DNA of 7,057 nucleotides, from contig JAJYKN010000032.1 in NCBI GenBank assembly GCA_021788515.1, forward strand, positions 1 to 7,057, read 5' to 3'. This DNA comes from Nitrospirota bacterium. Lineage in GTDB: Bacteria; Nitrospirota; UBA9217. Below, piece by piece: positions 1 through 6,504 of this stretch; the stretch's first letter is position 1; every line of letters begins with the position of its first letter. The notes under the pieces were generated by a model. That model had not been told where the DNA came from, ran no database searches, and saw nothing but the letters and a program-made list of their open reading frames with translations. The translations under genes were made by a program, and so were the position numbers.

Positions 1-1
1 T

Positions 2-274
2 TTCTCGAAGGCGCTGATTCATATCATTGAACGTCACATTGGAGCGGGGATTTCCCCAGCGGAAGCCGGTCGGCTTGGTCTGCCGAAAAAAGATTATCTG
101 CCGCAAACGGCGGAAGAAAAGATCGTTTCCTATGCCGATAATCTGACGAGCGGCGTGCGGGAAATGCAGTTTTACGAAGCGCTCGACCGGTTCAGGGATA
201 TTCTCGGACCTGAACATGAAGGCGTCGAGCTGTTCATAAAGCAGCATTATGAAATACAGCGCTGGATGAAGTAA
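2..274 (+). CDS. HD-domain family protein, C-terminal 90 residues (5' end outside window)
   Basis: The reading frame is open from base 2 to a TAA at 272-274, so only the C-terminal part of the gene is present. The visible protein contains ERHIGAGISPAEAGRLGLP, then DYLPQTAEEKIVSYADNL, then a helical tail ending QRWMK. From memory this resembles the C-terminal half of the small HD/HDIG hydrolases of the TIGR00295 type, in which a conserved His and a late Asp (here in SYADNL) belong to the metal site. The core HD dyad would lie upstream and cannot be seen. Function within this family is generally unassigned; a nucleotide or phosphate-ester hydrolase is only an inference. A 165-bp gap follows before the next gene, so it is not clearly in an operon with it. 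Coding is certain from composition and frame; the family name is moderately sure. Confidence 0.68.
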   Translation, partial: FSKALIHIIERHIGAGISPAEAGRLGLPKKDYLPQTAEEKIVSYADNLTSGVREMQFYEALDRFRDILGPEHEGVELFIKQHYEIQRWMK

Positions 275-439
275 GCCGAATGCATCCTGCACTCGTGCCA
301 TGCACTTGTGAACGCGGGTGTAAACGGAATTTGGATTGTGCCCTGCTCTTGCTCGTGGCCGCGAAATGGAGATGGCAGGCTACGATAGCGCGGGTACAAG
401 CGGAGTGCGGAATAAAAAGAGAATAGCAAAGAGGGTGTT

Positions 440-1333
440 ATGAAAGATAAGAAAAAAGAAAAGATGATAGCGCAAGATATCAAAATCGAGCCGCATAAGA
501 AGAGCGATACTGACAAGGTCCTGCCCGTCAAGCTGACGGGGAACAGCAGGTTTAAGTTCAACTGCCACAAGGGGGTAAAGTGTTTTACCGCCTGCTGCAG
601 CAACATCAACATCGTGCTGCCGCCCTACGATCTCCTGCGCCTGCGGAAAAGGCTCGGCATGAGCTCCGAGGACTTCATCAACCAGTATTGCGAGATCGAG
701 ATTCTGGCGAAGACGCTCCTGCCGGTGATCACGCTCAAGATGCAGAACGATGAAAAGCGGAGCTGCCCGTTCGTAACGCCCGACGGCTGCACGGTGTACG
801 AGGACCGGCCGAACATCTGTCGCTATTATCCCATCGGCATGGCGACCCTCAGGAACAAAGAGGCTGAGGGCGGCAAGGACGAGTTCTATTTTCTGACCAA
901 AGAGGACCACTGCAAGGGTTTCGAGGAAGACAAAGAGTGGACCATCGCTGAATGGCGCAAGGACCAGGAAGCCGACGTCTATGATGATGTTAACCGCGGC
1001 TGGATGGACATTCTGATCAAAAAGAAATCCTTCGGCGAGAGGGAATTCCCGGAAATCAAGAACCAGATGTTCTTCATGGTCAGCACGAATACGGACTATT
1101 TTCGAACCTTCGTCTTCGAGAGCAGCTTTCTCGACACCTACGATATCCCTGCCGGGCGGATTGAAAAAGTGCGGACCGATGATGCGGAATTGTTAAAGCT
1201 CGCCTACGAATGGCTGCGTTCGGCCATGTTTGCCCAGGAACCGCTCATATTCAAGGAAGGCGTGCTTGCCGCCCGCAAAGAACAGGCCGATGCGGTCATG
1301 AGGAAAGTGTACGGCGGGAAGGACAAGGAGTAG
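440..1333 (+). CDS. YkgJ-family cysteine-cluster protein (putative zinc/iron-binding)
   Basis: A 297-residue protein of the YkgJ/CxxCxxCC cysteine-cluster type (proposed Zn or Fe-S binding; function unproven). Nine cysteines are seen. The first group is C42-x5-C48-x3-C52-C53, in the context CHKGVKCFTACC. C84 follows, then C109-x7-C117-x9-C127 (CPF, DGC, RPNICRYYP), and last C158 in a DHCKGF motif. The RPxxCRxYP segment and the closing C-x-GF are typical of the family. Residues 165-297 form a helical, acidic C-terminal part without cysteines that I do not recognise. The first 30 residues are Lys-rich and probably flexible. The start at 440 has AGAGGG at 430-435, 4 nt upstream; ATG 464 is an alternative. 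There is no signal peptide or membrane segment, so it should be cytoplasmic. It ends 18 nt from the convergent HD gene. I found no convincing sigma70 or sigma54 promoter in 275-439. Confidence 0.85.
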   Translation: MKDKKKEKMIAQDIKIEPHKKSDTDKVLPVKLTGNSRFKFNCHKGVKCFTACCSNINIVLPPYDLLRLRKRLGMSSEDFINQYCEIEILAKTLLPVITLKMQNDEKRSCPFVTPDGCTVYEDRPNICRYYPIGMATLRNKEAEGGKDEFYFLTKEDHCKGFEEDKEWTIAEWRKDQEADVYDDVNRGWMDILIKKKSFGEREFPEIKNQMFFMVSTNTDYFRTFVFESSFLDTYDIPAGRIEKVRTDDAELLKLAYEWLRSAMFAQEPLIFKEGVLAARKEQADAVMRKVYGGKDKE

Positions 1334-1351
1334 GAGCACGGCGACCGCGGG

Positions 1352-2104
1352 TTATTGCCGTAAGAGTGAGCTCAACTCGTCATAGATCGCGTTCCCTATC
1401 GTAATCCCCAGATTGATAAATTCCGGACCGTACCGTTTCCCGGTCTCGGTCCGGAACGTATCCTTGATTTTTTCGATGCCTTTCATCTTTTCCCGGAACA
1501 TCCGGTGCAGCGCTTCGGGCGGGGTGTTTCGCGCGTCAACCATCAGCCAGAGCGTGGTCGTGAAATTTTCCGGGCCCCAGCGAAACTTGTCGGCATCATA
1601 GAGCGCGTCGCTCACGAGCCTGCCGGCGGCGTCGTCCCGATCAAAGGTCTCCTGGAACGCTTCATGGTTCCTGATGGCGTCAGCAATGTACTGCCGCTCC
1701 CGCAAACTCATCCCGAGCGCCGTCAGTATTCTTTCCGCCTCCATGCTGCCCCGGACGGCGTGGTCCTGCTCTTTTCGTTTGATGTCGTGGAGCAGTCCGG
1801 CTATGATCGATGAGGTGAAGAGGGACTCGATGCGCGATGGGTCGACCCCGCGCTCACGGGCTTCGATGAGGACGATGGCCCCTGCGTCGCGTGCGACCGC
1901 CTCGCAGTGGTAAAGGCCGTGGGCGCATTCCAGCTGAGACTCATCGAGATAGGTCCTGCACCGGCAAATAGTCTCGTCCGTTGCGAGCGTTTCATCGGCA
2001 CGGCGAATGACGTCTTTGTAGGACTCGTAAAAGGCCGGCTTCGGGAGCGTTCCGGCAACCCGGTGCGCGGTCTCACGTAGCGTTTGATAGAGCGGCAGGC
2101 TCAT
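1352..2104 (-). CDS. HD-domain phosphohydrolase family protein
   Basis: A 250-residue protein with an HD metal-dependent phosphohydrolase domain. The likely metal ligands are H62 or H66 (AHGLYHCEAVARDA), the dyad H106-D107 (IAGLLHDIKR), H115 and H147 (IRNHEAF), and D170/D172 (ALYDADKFRWGPENF). This order (H, HD, H, D) fits the family, whose members hydrolyse nucleotides or other phosphate esters; the substrate here is unknown. There is no transmembrane segment or second domain. The frame could open at ATG 2188 or 2161, but those add residues encoded by promoter-like DNA. ATG 2104 begins just downstream of a good -35/-10 pair. No Shine-Dalgarno precedes it, so the mRNA may be leaderless. It is divergent from guaA and convergent with the cysteine-cluster gene. 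The HD call is sure; the exact role is not. Confidence 0.85.
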   Translation of the reverse strand: MSLPLYQTLRETAHRVAGTLPKPAFYESYKDVIRRADETLATDETICRCRTYLDESQLECAHGLYHCEAVARDAGAIVLIEARERGVDPSRIESLFTSSIIAGLLHDIKRKEQDHAVRGSMEAERILTALGMSLRERQYIADAIRNHEAFQETFDRDDAAGRLVSDALYDADKFRWGPENFTTTLWLMVDARNTPPEALHRMFREKMKGIEKIKDTFRTETGKRYGPEFINLGITIGNAIYDELSSLLRQ

Positions 2105-2110
2105 GGAATT

Positions 2111-2140
2111 ATAATAGACGCAGCCGGAGAGCCTTGTCAA
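2111..2140 (-). promoter_or_regulatory. sigma70 promoter for the HD-domain gene
   Basis: On the minus strand there is a perfect TTGACA at 2140-2135, an 18-bp spacer, and TATTAT at 2116-2111 (5 of 6 to TATAAT). The -10 box ends only 6 nt before the ATG at 2104, so initiation 7 nt downstream would fall on the A of the start codon. That implies a leaderless transcript. A shifted -10 (TATAAT at 2113-2108, 21-bp spacer) is also readable but badly spaced. Confidence 0.65.
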
Positions 2141-2168
2141 GCTGAGTTTTGCGGTCCGCATCTTCGGA

Positions 2169-2198
2169 TTGACACATCTCAACCACATAGGGTAATAT
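2169..2198 (+). promoter_or_regulatory. sigma70 promoter for guaA
   Basis: A perfect TTGACA lies at 2169-2174, with an 18-bp spacer and TAATAT at 2193-2198 (4 of 6 to consensus). The predicted start, near 2205, gives a leader of about 25 nt. That is enough for a ribosome binding site and far too short for a purine riboswitch. It faces away from the HD-gene promoter, with 28 bp between the two -35 boxes. Confidence 0.6.
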
Positions 2199-2216
2199 GG
2201 CCTACTTTCCGGTTTG

Positions 2217-2223
2217 AAAGGAG
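2217..2223 (+). promoter_or_regulatory. ribosome binding site fixing the GTG start of guaA
   Basis: AAAGGAG ends 6 nt before GTG 2230. This is the best Shine-Dalgarno in the window and supports the non-ATG start. Confidence 0.8.
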
Positions 2224-2229
2224 CAGCCC

Positions 2230-3783
2230 GTGTCCGATATCCATAGTGAACGAATCTTGATCCTCGACTTCGGGTCCCAGTACACTCAGCTCATCGCCCG
2301 CAGAGTGCGGGAAGCGAAAGTCTACTGCGAGATATTCCCCTACAACGCGGGGCTCGCTAAAGTGAAGGCGTTTCACCCGAAAGGCCTGATCCTTTCCGGC
2401 GGACCGTCAAGCGTCTATGACCAGGGCGCGCCGCTGATCGACAAGGCGCACCTCGACCTCGGTGTGCCCGTCCTCGGCATCTGCTACGGCATGCAGCTGC
2501 TCACCCATGTGCTGGGCGGCGAGGTCGCAAAATCACAAAAACGGGAGTTCGGCAGGGCTGAGCTGAATATTCACAAGGGCGAAAAACTGTTTGCCGGGAT
2601 CGGCGAGGGGGCCTGCAAGACCATCGTCTGGATGAGCCACGGCGACCGGATCGAAAAAATGCCTGCGGGGTTCTCAGCCATCGCGCATACGGACAATTCC
2701 CCGACTGCCGCCATGATGGACGCAGAGGGCAAGTTCTTCGGTGTGCAGTTCCATCCCGAAGTTGCGCACACTCCGCAGGGGGTGCAGATCCTCAGAAATT
2801 TCGTCTACACCATCTGCAAGTGCGAGCCGACCTGGACCATGGCGTCCTTCGTGGACTATTCCGTGGGCGAGATCAGGAAGGCTGTCGGCGATAAGCAGGC
2901 GGTGTGCGGCCTCTCCGGGGGCGTGGATTCGTCCGTGGCCGCCGTGCTCGTGCACAAGGCCATCGGCAAGCAGCTTACCTGCATTTTTGTGAACAACGGC
3001 GTGCTCAGAAAAGACGAGGCCGAGAAGGTGCAGCATTCGTTCAAGGACATGGGGTTGAACCTCAAGTACGTGGACGCATCGGCGGAGTTCCTTGCCAAAT
3101 TCAAAGGAGTCGAGGACCCCGAGAAAAAGCGGAAGATCATCGGCAACACCTTTATCGAGGTGTTCGAACGGGAGGCGCTGGCAGTGGGCGGAGCGGAGTT
3201 CCTGGTCCAGGGCACGCTTTATCCCGACGTTATCGAGAGCGTTTCGTTCAAAGGCCCGTCGGCAATCATCAAATCCCACCATAACGTGGGCGGGCTTCCG
3301 GAGAAGATGAAGCTGAAATTAGTGGAACCGCTTCGGGAACTTTTCAAGGACGAAGTGCGCGCCATCGGCCGTGAGATGAAGATGCCCGACGACATCATCG
3401 ATCGGCAGCCCTTCCCCGGGCCGGGTCTCGCGATCCGCATCCTGGGAGAGGTGACGGAGCCGAGGCTCCGGGTCCTGCGCGAGGCTGACGCGATCGTGAT
3501 CGAGGAGATAAAGAAAGCCGGCCTGTACAAGGAGATCTGGCAGTCCTTTGCCGTGCTGCTGCCGATCAAGACGGTGGGAGTTATGGGCGACGAGCGGACG
3601 TACGAGAATGTGATCGCCATCCGGGCTGTCACGAGCCAGGACGGCATGACTGCGGACTGGGCCAAGGTCCCCTATGAACTTCTCGGGACCATGTCCAACC
3701 GCATCATTAACGAAGTAAAAGGCGTGAACCGCGTGGTCTTCGATATTTCGTCCAAGCCGCCGAGCACGATCGAATGGGAGTAG
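2230..3783 (+). CDS. guaA: GMP synthase (glutamine-hydrolysing)
   Basis: GuaA converts XMP to GMP using ATP and glutamine, the last step of de novo GMP synthesis in the cytoplasm. The 517-residue length is close to that of characterised GuaA proteins (about 525). The N-terminal class I glutamine amidotransferase (about 8-195) has the nucleophile Cys85 in GICYGMQLL and His175/Glu177 in VQFHPEV. The ATP-pyrophosphatase domain (about 205-395) has the PP-loop [10 protein letters not shown] (227-236) and the family segments [19 protein letters not shown] and [12 protein letters not shown]. The C-terminal dimerisation and XMP-binding domain ends in the characteristic [13 protein letters not shown]. 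All key residues are intact. The GTG start at 2230 is set by AAAGGAG and by alignment of [16 protein letters not shown] with known N-termini. It appears monocistronic, with its own promoter and a downstream hairpin; guaB is not in the window. Confidence 0.98.
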   Translation: MSDIHSERILILDFGSQYTQLIARRVREAKVYCEIFPYNAGLAKVKAFHPKGLILSGGPSSVYDQGAPLIDKAHLDLGVPVLGICYGMQLLTHVLGGEVAKSQKREFGRAELNIHKGEKLFAGIGEGACKTIVWMSHGDRIEKMPAGFSAIAHTDNSPTAAMMDAEGKFFGVQFHPEVAHTPQGVQILRNFVYTICKCEPTWTMASFVDYSVGEIRKAVGDKQAVCGLSGGVDSSVAAVLVHKAIGKQLTCIFVNNGVLRKDEAEKVQHSFKDMGLNLKYVDASAEFLAKFKGVEDPEKKRKIIGNTFIEVFEREALAVGGAEFLVQGTLYPDVIESVSFKGPSAIIKSHHNVGGLPEKMKLKLVEPLRELFKDEVRAIGREMKMPDDIIDRQPFPGPGLAIRILGEVTEPRLRVLREADAIVIEEIKKAGLYKEIWQSFAVLLPIKTVGVMGDERTYENVIAIRAVTSQDGMTADWAKVPYELLGTMSNRIINEVKGVNRVVFDISSKPPSTIEWE

Positions 3784-3791
3784 GCATCGCG

Positions 3792-3817
3792 GATTGTAGA
3801 TTGCTGATTGCGGAATG
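3792..3817 (+). repeat. heptad tandem repeat (GATTGNN, four units)
   Basis: Immediately after guaA the sequence reads GATTGTA, GATTGCT, GATTGCG, GAATGAC: four exact 7-bp steps sharing GATTG, with one change in the last. The strict 7-bp period in noncoding DNA suggests a remnant of a short tandem repeat. No protein-binding role is shown. A small inverted repeat, TTGCG-GAAC-CGCAA, lies at 3832-3845 (stem extended by one pair if the loop is shortened) between this and the terminator. Confidence 0.6.
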
Positions 3818-3859
3818 ACATAAAGGGATTGTTGCGGAACCGCAAAAGTCGAAGCAGGA

Positions 3860-3885
3860 AAAGGGCAGCCCAAAGGCTGCCCTTT
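3860..3885. terminator. bidirectional intrinsic terminator between guaA and moaC
   Basis: A perfect 11-bp stem, AAAGGGCAGCC (3860-3870) with GGCTGCCCTTT (3875-3885), encloses the 4-nt loop CAAA. On the plus strand it is followed by a short U-rich stretch (TTTATTGTT counting the stem end); on the minus strand by TTTTCC. It sits in the convergent gap and can stop both transcripts. The U-tracts are modest, so efficiency is uncertain. Confidence 0.85.
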
Positions 3886-3944
3886 ATTGTTCGCGAGAGA
3901 TTGAACGGGCCGGCAGGGATGTTCGTTCACAATTCCCTTACGAG

Positions 3945-4433
3945 TCAGGAGCCGGCCTTTCTTTCGAACGTCCCGCTTTTCCCGCCCGACTTTTTCCTCA
4001 GCCGCACATCGGCGATCGTCATTTCCCGGTCCACGGCCTTGCACATATCGTAGACCGTGAGGCCGGCTACGGAAACGGCGGTCAACGCTTCCATCTCTAC
4101 GCCGGTCCTGCCCGTTGACCTGACCGTGGCGCGGATACGTACGCAGGATCCCGCTTTGTCAGGCTCCAGCTCTATCTCGAGCGAGGACAGGGCAAGGGGA
4201 TGGCAGAGGGGAATAAGCTCCGAGGTTTTCTTGGCCGCCATGATGCCCGCCAGGCGGGCGACGCCGAATACGTCCCCTTTTGCGACCTTGCCGTCGAGGA
4301 TGAGCGAAAGCGTCCCGGGAAGCATCACCACGCGGCCTTCGGCAACAGCCTCGCGAAGGGTCTCGTTTTTCGCGGAGACATCCACCATGCGCGCGGCCCC
4401 CTGCTCATCGAAATGAGAGAGCTTTCCCGTCAT
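3945..4433 (-). CDS. moaC: cyclic pyranopterin monophosphate synthase (MoaC)
   Basis: MoaC converts the MoaA product 3',8-cyclo-7,8-dihydro-GTP into cyclic pyranopterin monophosphate, the second step of molybdenum-cofactor synthesis. From the chosen start the protein is 162 residues, against 161 in E. coli, and the residues fall in register with an offset of one: K52 (AKGDVF), H78 (IPLCHPL), D129 and K132 (YDMCKAVDR). [13 protein letters not shown] and the C-terminal KKSGGKSG are also intact. ATG 4433 was chosen because [20 protein letters not shown] matches known N-termini and GGGGGA lies 6 nt upstream. An in-frame ATG at 4460 would add nine residues and overlap the moaA stop as ATGA, which would suit translational coupling; it cannot be excluded. 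It is co-directional with moaA in a two-gene operon, and the guaA/moaC hairpin lies 60 nt beyond its stop. Confidence 0.95.
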   Translation of the reverse strand: MTGKLSHFDEQGAARMVDVSAKNETLREAVAEGRVVMLPGTLSLILDGKVAKGDVFGVARLAGIMAAKKTSELIPLCHPLALSSLEIELEPDKAGSCVRIRATVRSTGRTGVEMEALTAVSVAGLTVYDMCKAVDREMTIADVRLRKKSGGKSGTFERKAGS

Positions 4434-4456
4434 TTTTCGTCCCCCGTCATGCCTGC

Positions 4457-5446
4457 TCATCCCCCGATCTTCGACATGGTTCGCTGAAAGCGTCCGCCCG
4501 GCGTCTCGTCAAGGTAATGCCGTTCCGGTTTGATCTCGAGCGAAAGTCTCAGGAGCCGCTCCAGTTCCGCGTCGTCACAGCCGGCCCGCAGGGGGGACTT
4601 GATGTCGATCTCGGTGTCCGAAAGCAGGCAGGGCCTGATCTTCCCGTCCGCAGTAAGCCGTAGCCGCCTGCAGGAGTCGCAGAAGTGATGGGTTATCGGG
4701 CTGATGAAACCGATGACCCCGCGTGCGCCGGGGATCTGGAAGTTTGACGACGGTCCGGCCGAGTGCCCTGAGGAAAACGGAGCGAGCGGACCGAGCTCGC
4801 GTTCTATGATCGAGCGCGCTTCCTCAGAGGTCACACAGGCGTCACGGCTCCAGCGGTCGCTCGCGCCGATGGGCATGAACTCGATGAAACGGACATGAAA
4901 CCGTCGCTTGAGCGTCAGCCGGGCGAAGTCCGCGATTTCGTCGTCATTCATGCCTTTGACGGGAACCGTGTTGAGCTTCAGGGGAAAGAACCCCAGTTCC
5001 TCCGCGCGGGTAATGCCGCGCCAGACCGCCTCCCAGGAGTCGCTGCCGGTGATGCGGCTGAACTTTTGCGGCATGAGGGAGTCAAGGCTGATATTCAGCC
5101 GGGGCATGCCGGCCTGAACAAGCTGTTCAGCCACATCGGCGAGTAAAACTCCGTTCGTTGTCAGGCTGACGTCGTCCAGACCGGCCACCTGTTTCAGCGC
5201 CTTGATGAAACTGACGATCCCGCGCCTGGCCAGGGGTTCGCCGCCGGTTACCCGGACGCGGGAGATCCCGAGAGGGACGGCAACGGAAACGATCCTGAGA
5301 ATTTCCTCGTAGGTGAGGATTTCGGCATGAGACAGCATCTTCATGCCCGTCCGCGGTTTGCAGTAGACACAGGAAAGATTGCACCGGTCGGTGACCGATA
5401 TCCGCAGATAATCTATGCGCCGTTTATGCGGGTCAATGAGAGGCAT
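4457..5446 (-). CDS. moaA: GTP 3',8-cyclase (MoaA), radical SAM
   Basis: MoaA is the radical-SAM enzyme that converts GTP to 3',8-cyclo-7,8-dihydro-GTP, the first step of molybdopterin synthesis. In this 329-residue protein the N-terminal SAM cluster is C22-x3-C26-x2-C29 in [11 protein letters not shown], followed by the TGGEPL segment (67-72) and the NISLD strand (118-122). The second, GTP-binding 4Fe-4S cluster is C256-x2-C259-x13-C273 in [19 protein letters not shown]. The protein ends in the di-glycine tail (SKIGG), which in this family reaches into the active site and is needed for activity. The length matches E. coli MoaA (329). The start at 5446 ([20 protein letters not shown]) aligns with known N-termini, though no Shine-Dalgarno is visible. 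It is the first gene of moaA-moaC. No other moa/moe gene is in the window, so the rest of the pathway must lie elsewhere. Confidence 0.97.
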   Translation of the reverse strand: MPLIDPHKRRIDYLRISVTDRCNLSCVYCKPRTGMKMLSHAEILTYEEILRIVSVAVPLGISRVRVTGGEPLARRGIVSFIKALKQVAGLDDVSLTTNGVLLADVAEQLVQAGMPRLNISLDSLMPQKFSRITGSDSWEAVWRGITRAEELGFFPLKLNTVPVKGMNDDEIADFARLTLKRRFHVRFIEFMPIGASDRWSRDACVTSEEARSIIERELGPLAPFSSGHSAGPSSNFQIPGARGVIGFISPITHHFCDSCRRLRLTADGKIRPCLLSDTEIDIKSPLRAGCDDAELERLLRLSLEIKPERHYLDETPGGRFQRTMSKIGG

Positions 5447-5452
5447 GGAAAA

Positions 5453-5481
5453 ACTTTACCACAGGGAGGAGGGGACTTCAA
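5453..5481 (-). promoter_or_regulatory. weak putative sigma70 promoter for moaA-moaC
   Basis: On the minus strand TTGAAG (5481-5476) and TAAAGT (5458-5453) are separated by 17 bp; each matches 4 of 6 consensus bases. As with the HD gene, the -10-like box ends 6 nt before the ATG, and no ribosome binding site is seen. The match is weak enough to arise by chance. Confidence 0.35.
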
Positions 5482-5506
5482 GCAAAATGGAAAACAAATT
5501 AAGGCC

Positions 5507-5536
5507 TTGACCAGTATGCGGGAATACCGGTATAAT
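5507..5536 (+). promoter_or_regulatory. sigma70 promoter for the HAMP-protein operon
   Basis: TTGACC (5507-5512, 5 of 6), an 18-bp spacer and a perfect TATAAT (5531-5536). The predicted transcript start is near 5543, giving a leader of about 50 nt before ATG 5594. It is divergent from moaA. Confidence 0.7.
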
Positions 5537-5583
5537 TATCCAACGAGACAGTGAAAGCGGAGTTCATGCCGTTTGGGAGTGCC

Positions 5584-5587
5584 GAGG
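5584..5587 (+). promoter_or_regulatory. ribosome binding site favouring ATG 5594
   Basis: GAGG with 6 nt spacing to ATG 5594. An in-frame TTG at 5573 lacks a comparably placed site, so the ATG is preferred. Confidence 0.5.
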
Positions 5588-5593
5588 ACACCT

Positions 5594-6148
5594 ATGCACA
5601 AGTTTTCGAAAAGACATTTGATGGGGCGCGGTAAGTCGTATCTGACCACAACGGGGTCACAGTATCGCTTCATATTGTTCCTGATCCTGCTCCTGATCTC
5701 CTACACGGTCCTCCTGAGGGTGTTTCAAAAAATCGCCGAGATCGTCCAGCTGCCGATTTTTCTCCCCATCGCGTTGATCACGCTCCTGATATTTATCGGC
5801 ATCGTCGGCATCCTGTACTCCCACACCTTTGTCGGCCCCTTGACGCGCATTCGCCGGGCCCTGGACCAGCTTGCTGCCGGAGACGAGAATGTTTCACTTC
5901 GCCTCCGAGAGTCGGATGATCCCGTGCTCAAGGACCTGGTAAAAACAATTTCGCGGCTCTGTGAGTACAGCAGGAATTCCCATCTTCTGATTCAAGAAAC
6001 ATCGCGGGACCTTTTTGCTGAGTTCGCGGTCCTTGAGGACATGATCCACAAAGGGGCGGACCCCTCCGATATCCGGAAACAGTCCGATGTCGTTCGCAAG
6101 AAGCAGGAACTTCTGGGCAAGGCAATCAAAGCTTACGGAAAGAAGTAG
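5594..6148 (+). CDS. two-helix membrane protein with a HAMP domain and no output domain
   Basis: The 184-residue protein has a short basic N-terminus (MHKFSKRHLMGRGK), then two hydrophobic segments, TM1 about 26-43 (ILFLILLLISYTVLL) and TM2 about 54-76 (PIFLPIALITLLIFIGIVGI). A HAMP-like linker follows at about 78-125: FVGPLTRIRRALDQLAAGD and then LRLRESDDPVLKDLVKTI. The rest (126-184) is a charged, probably coiled or helical tail ending KAYGKK. The loop between the helices is only about 10 residues, so there is no periplasmic sensor domain, and no kinase, cyclase, GGDEF or methyl-accepting domain follows. HAMP domains transmit conformational signals; with no input or output domain, it may act with a partner. 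It could be a stand-alone adaptor. I do not recognise a named family. It is followed after 8 nt by a small gene whose ribosome binding site overlaps its stop, so the two are one transcript. Confidence 0.85.
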   Translation: MHKFSKRHLMGRGKSYLTTTGSQYRFILFLILLLISYTVLLRVFQKIAEIVQLPIFLPIALITLLIFIGIVGILYSHTFVGPLTRIRRALDQLAAGDENVSLRLRESDDPVLKDLVKTISRLCEYSRNSHLLIQETSRDLFAEFAVLEDMIHKGADPSDIRKQSDVVRKKQELLGKAIKAYGKK

Positions 6149-6156
6149 GAGAGGCC

Positions 6157-6438
6157 ATGGCGGAAAGCGGATTTCGAGGAAAGAGCATGAAAGCGGTGGC
6201 CTTCGACGTGGCCGAAGGCTATGTTTCGGTGAACCCGCTCTTCCTTAAAAAGTTCGACAAAGACATGATCAAAGACCTGTTCGAACACCTGAACAAGGCG
6301 ATGACAGCGGCGCGGAATGAAAAACTTGATCTTACCGATCAGGCGTCGGTCAGGACGAGAAACATGAAGCTCCAGCGGCTGCACAACGCCATGATCATCC
6401 TCCGGAACCTAGCCCGGGAGAAGCGCTTCCCGCTGTGA
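6157..6438 (+). CDS. conserved-looking hypothetical protein, 93 residues
   Basis: I do not recognise this protein. It is soluble, with no signal peptide or membrane segment, and mostly helical in appearance. Residues 11-30 (MKAVAFDVAEGYVSVNPLFL) could form strands. KKFDKDMIKDLFEHLNKAMTAA (31-52) and the region around 66-89 (many Arg/Lys with Leu spacing) could form amphipathic helices. It has no cysteine and is strongly basic at the end (REKRFPL). The start at ATG 6157 has AGGAG at 6147-6151, 5 nt upstream, overlapping the TAG of the HAMP gene, so the two are co-transcribed and probably translationally coupled. A cytoplasmic partner of the HAMP protein is the natural guess but is only inferred from context. 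Coding is supported by the RBS, operon position and coding-like codon use. Confidence 0.75.
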   Translation: MAESGFRGKSMKAVAFDVAEGYVSVNPLFLKKFDKDMIKDLFEHLNKAMTAARNEKLDLTDQASVRTRNMKLQRLHNAMIILRNLAREKRFPL

Positions 6439-6447
6439 TGGTTCTTT

Positions 6448-6504
6448 GCTGATAGTTCGTGGTTCGTAGTAAAAGGGCGTTGGACTTTCCTACGAGCTAT
6501 CAGC
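6448..6504. repeat. inverted repeat built from 7-bp-period arms in a convergent gap
   Basis: The left arm GCTGATAGTTCGTGG (6448-6462) pairs with the right arm CTACGAGCTATCAGC (6490-6504) over 15 positions, two of them G-U in RNA, across a 27-nt loop. Both arms have a 7-bp period. The left reads TGCTGAT, AGTTCGT, GGTTCGT, AGTAAAA. The right, on the other strand, reads AGCTCGG, AGCTGAT, AGCTCGT, AGGAAAG. It lies between the stops of the 93-aa gene and the phosphofructokinase gene and may work as a terminator or mRNA-end structure. There is no clear U-tract, so a dispersed repeat remnant is equally likely. Confidence 0.6.

Noticed and set aside
275..439. sigma54 promoter (TGGCAGGC near 374-381, or TGGCACG on the minus strand near 297)
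   Set aside because: Neither gives the required GG-N10-GC spacing of the -24/-12 elements.
247..910. Long minus-strand frames opposite the first two genes (for example 176 residues at 380-910)
   Set aside because: They lie antisense to the cysteine-cluster gene, which has clear family motifs; their composition is that of a shadow frame, with no RBS.
2105..2188. 28-residue N-terminal extension of the HD protein from ATG 2188
   Set aside because: It would read through the -35 and -10 boxes of its own promoter, and its ATG falls in the spacer of the guaA promoter. The predicted peptide shows no conserved feature, so the shorter start is preferred.
2199..2229. Purine riboswitch upstream of guaA
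   Set aside because: With the promoter at 2169-2198 the leader is about 25 nt, too short for a purine aptamer, and no aptamer-like stems are seen.
2674..4044. Long minus-strand frames inside and beyond guaA (202 and 241 residues)
   Set aside because: They are antisense to guaA or cross the terminator; GC-rich coding DNA often leaves such open frames. No family motif is seen.
5447..5500. Molybdenum-cofactor riboswitch upstream of moaA
   Set aside because: The gap to the divergent promoter is too small, and no multi-stem structure of the Moco motif is visible.
5573..5593. TTG 5573 as start of the HAMP protein
   Set aside because: ATG 5594 has GAGG at 6-nt spacing, while the extra seven residues (MGVPRTP) add nothing recognisable.
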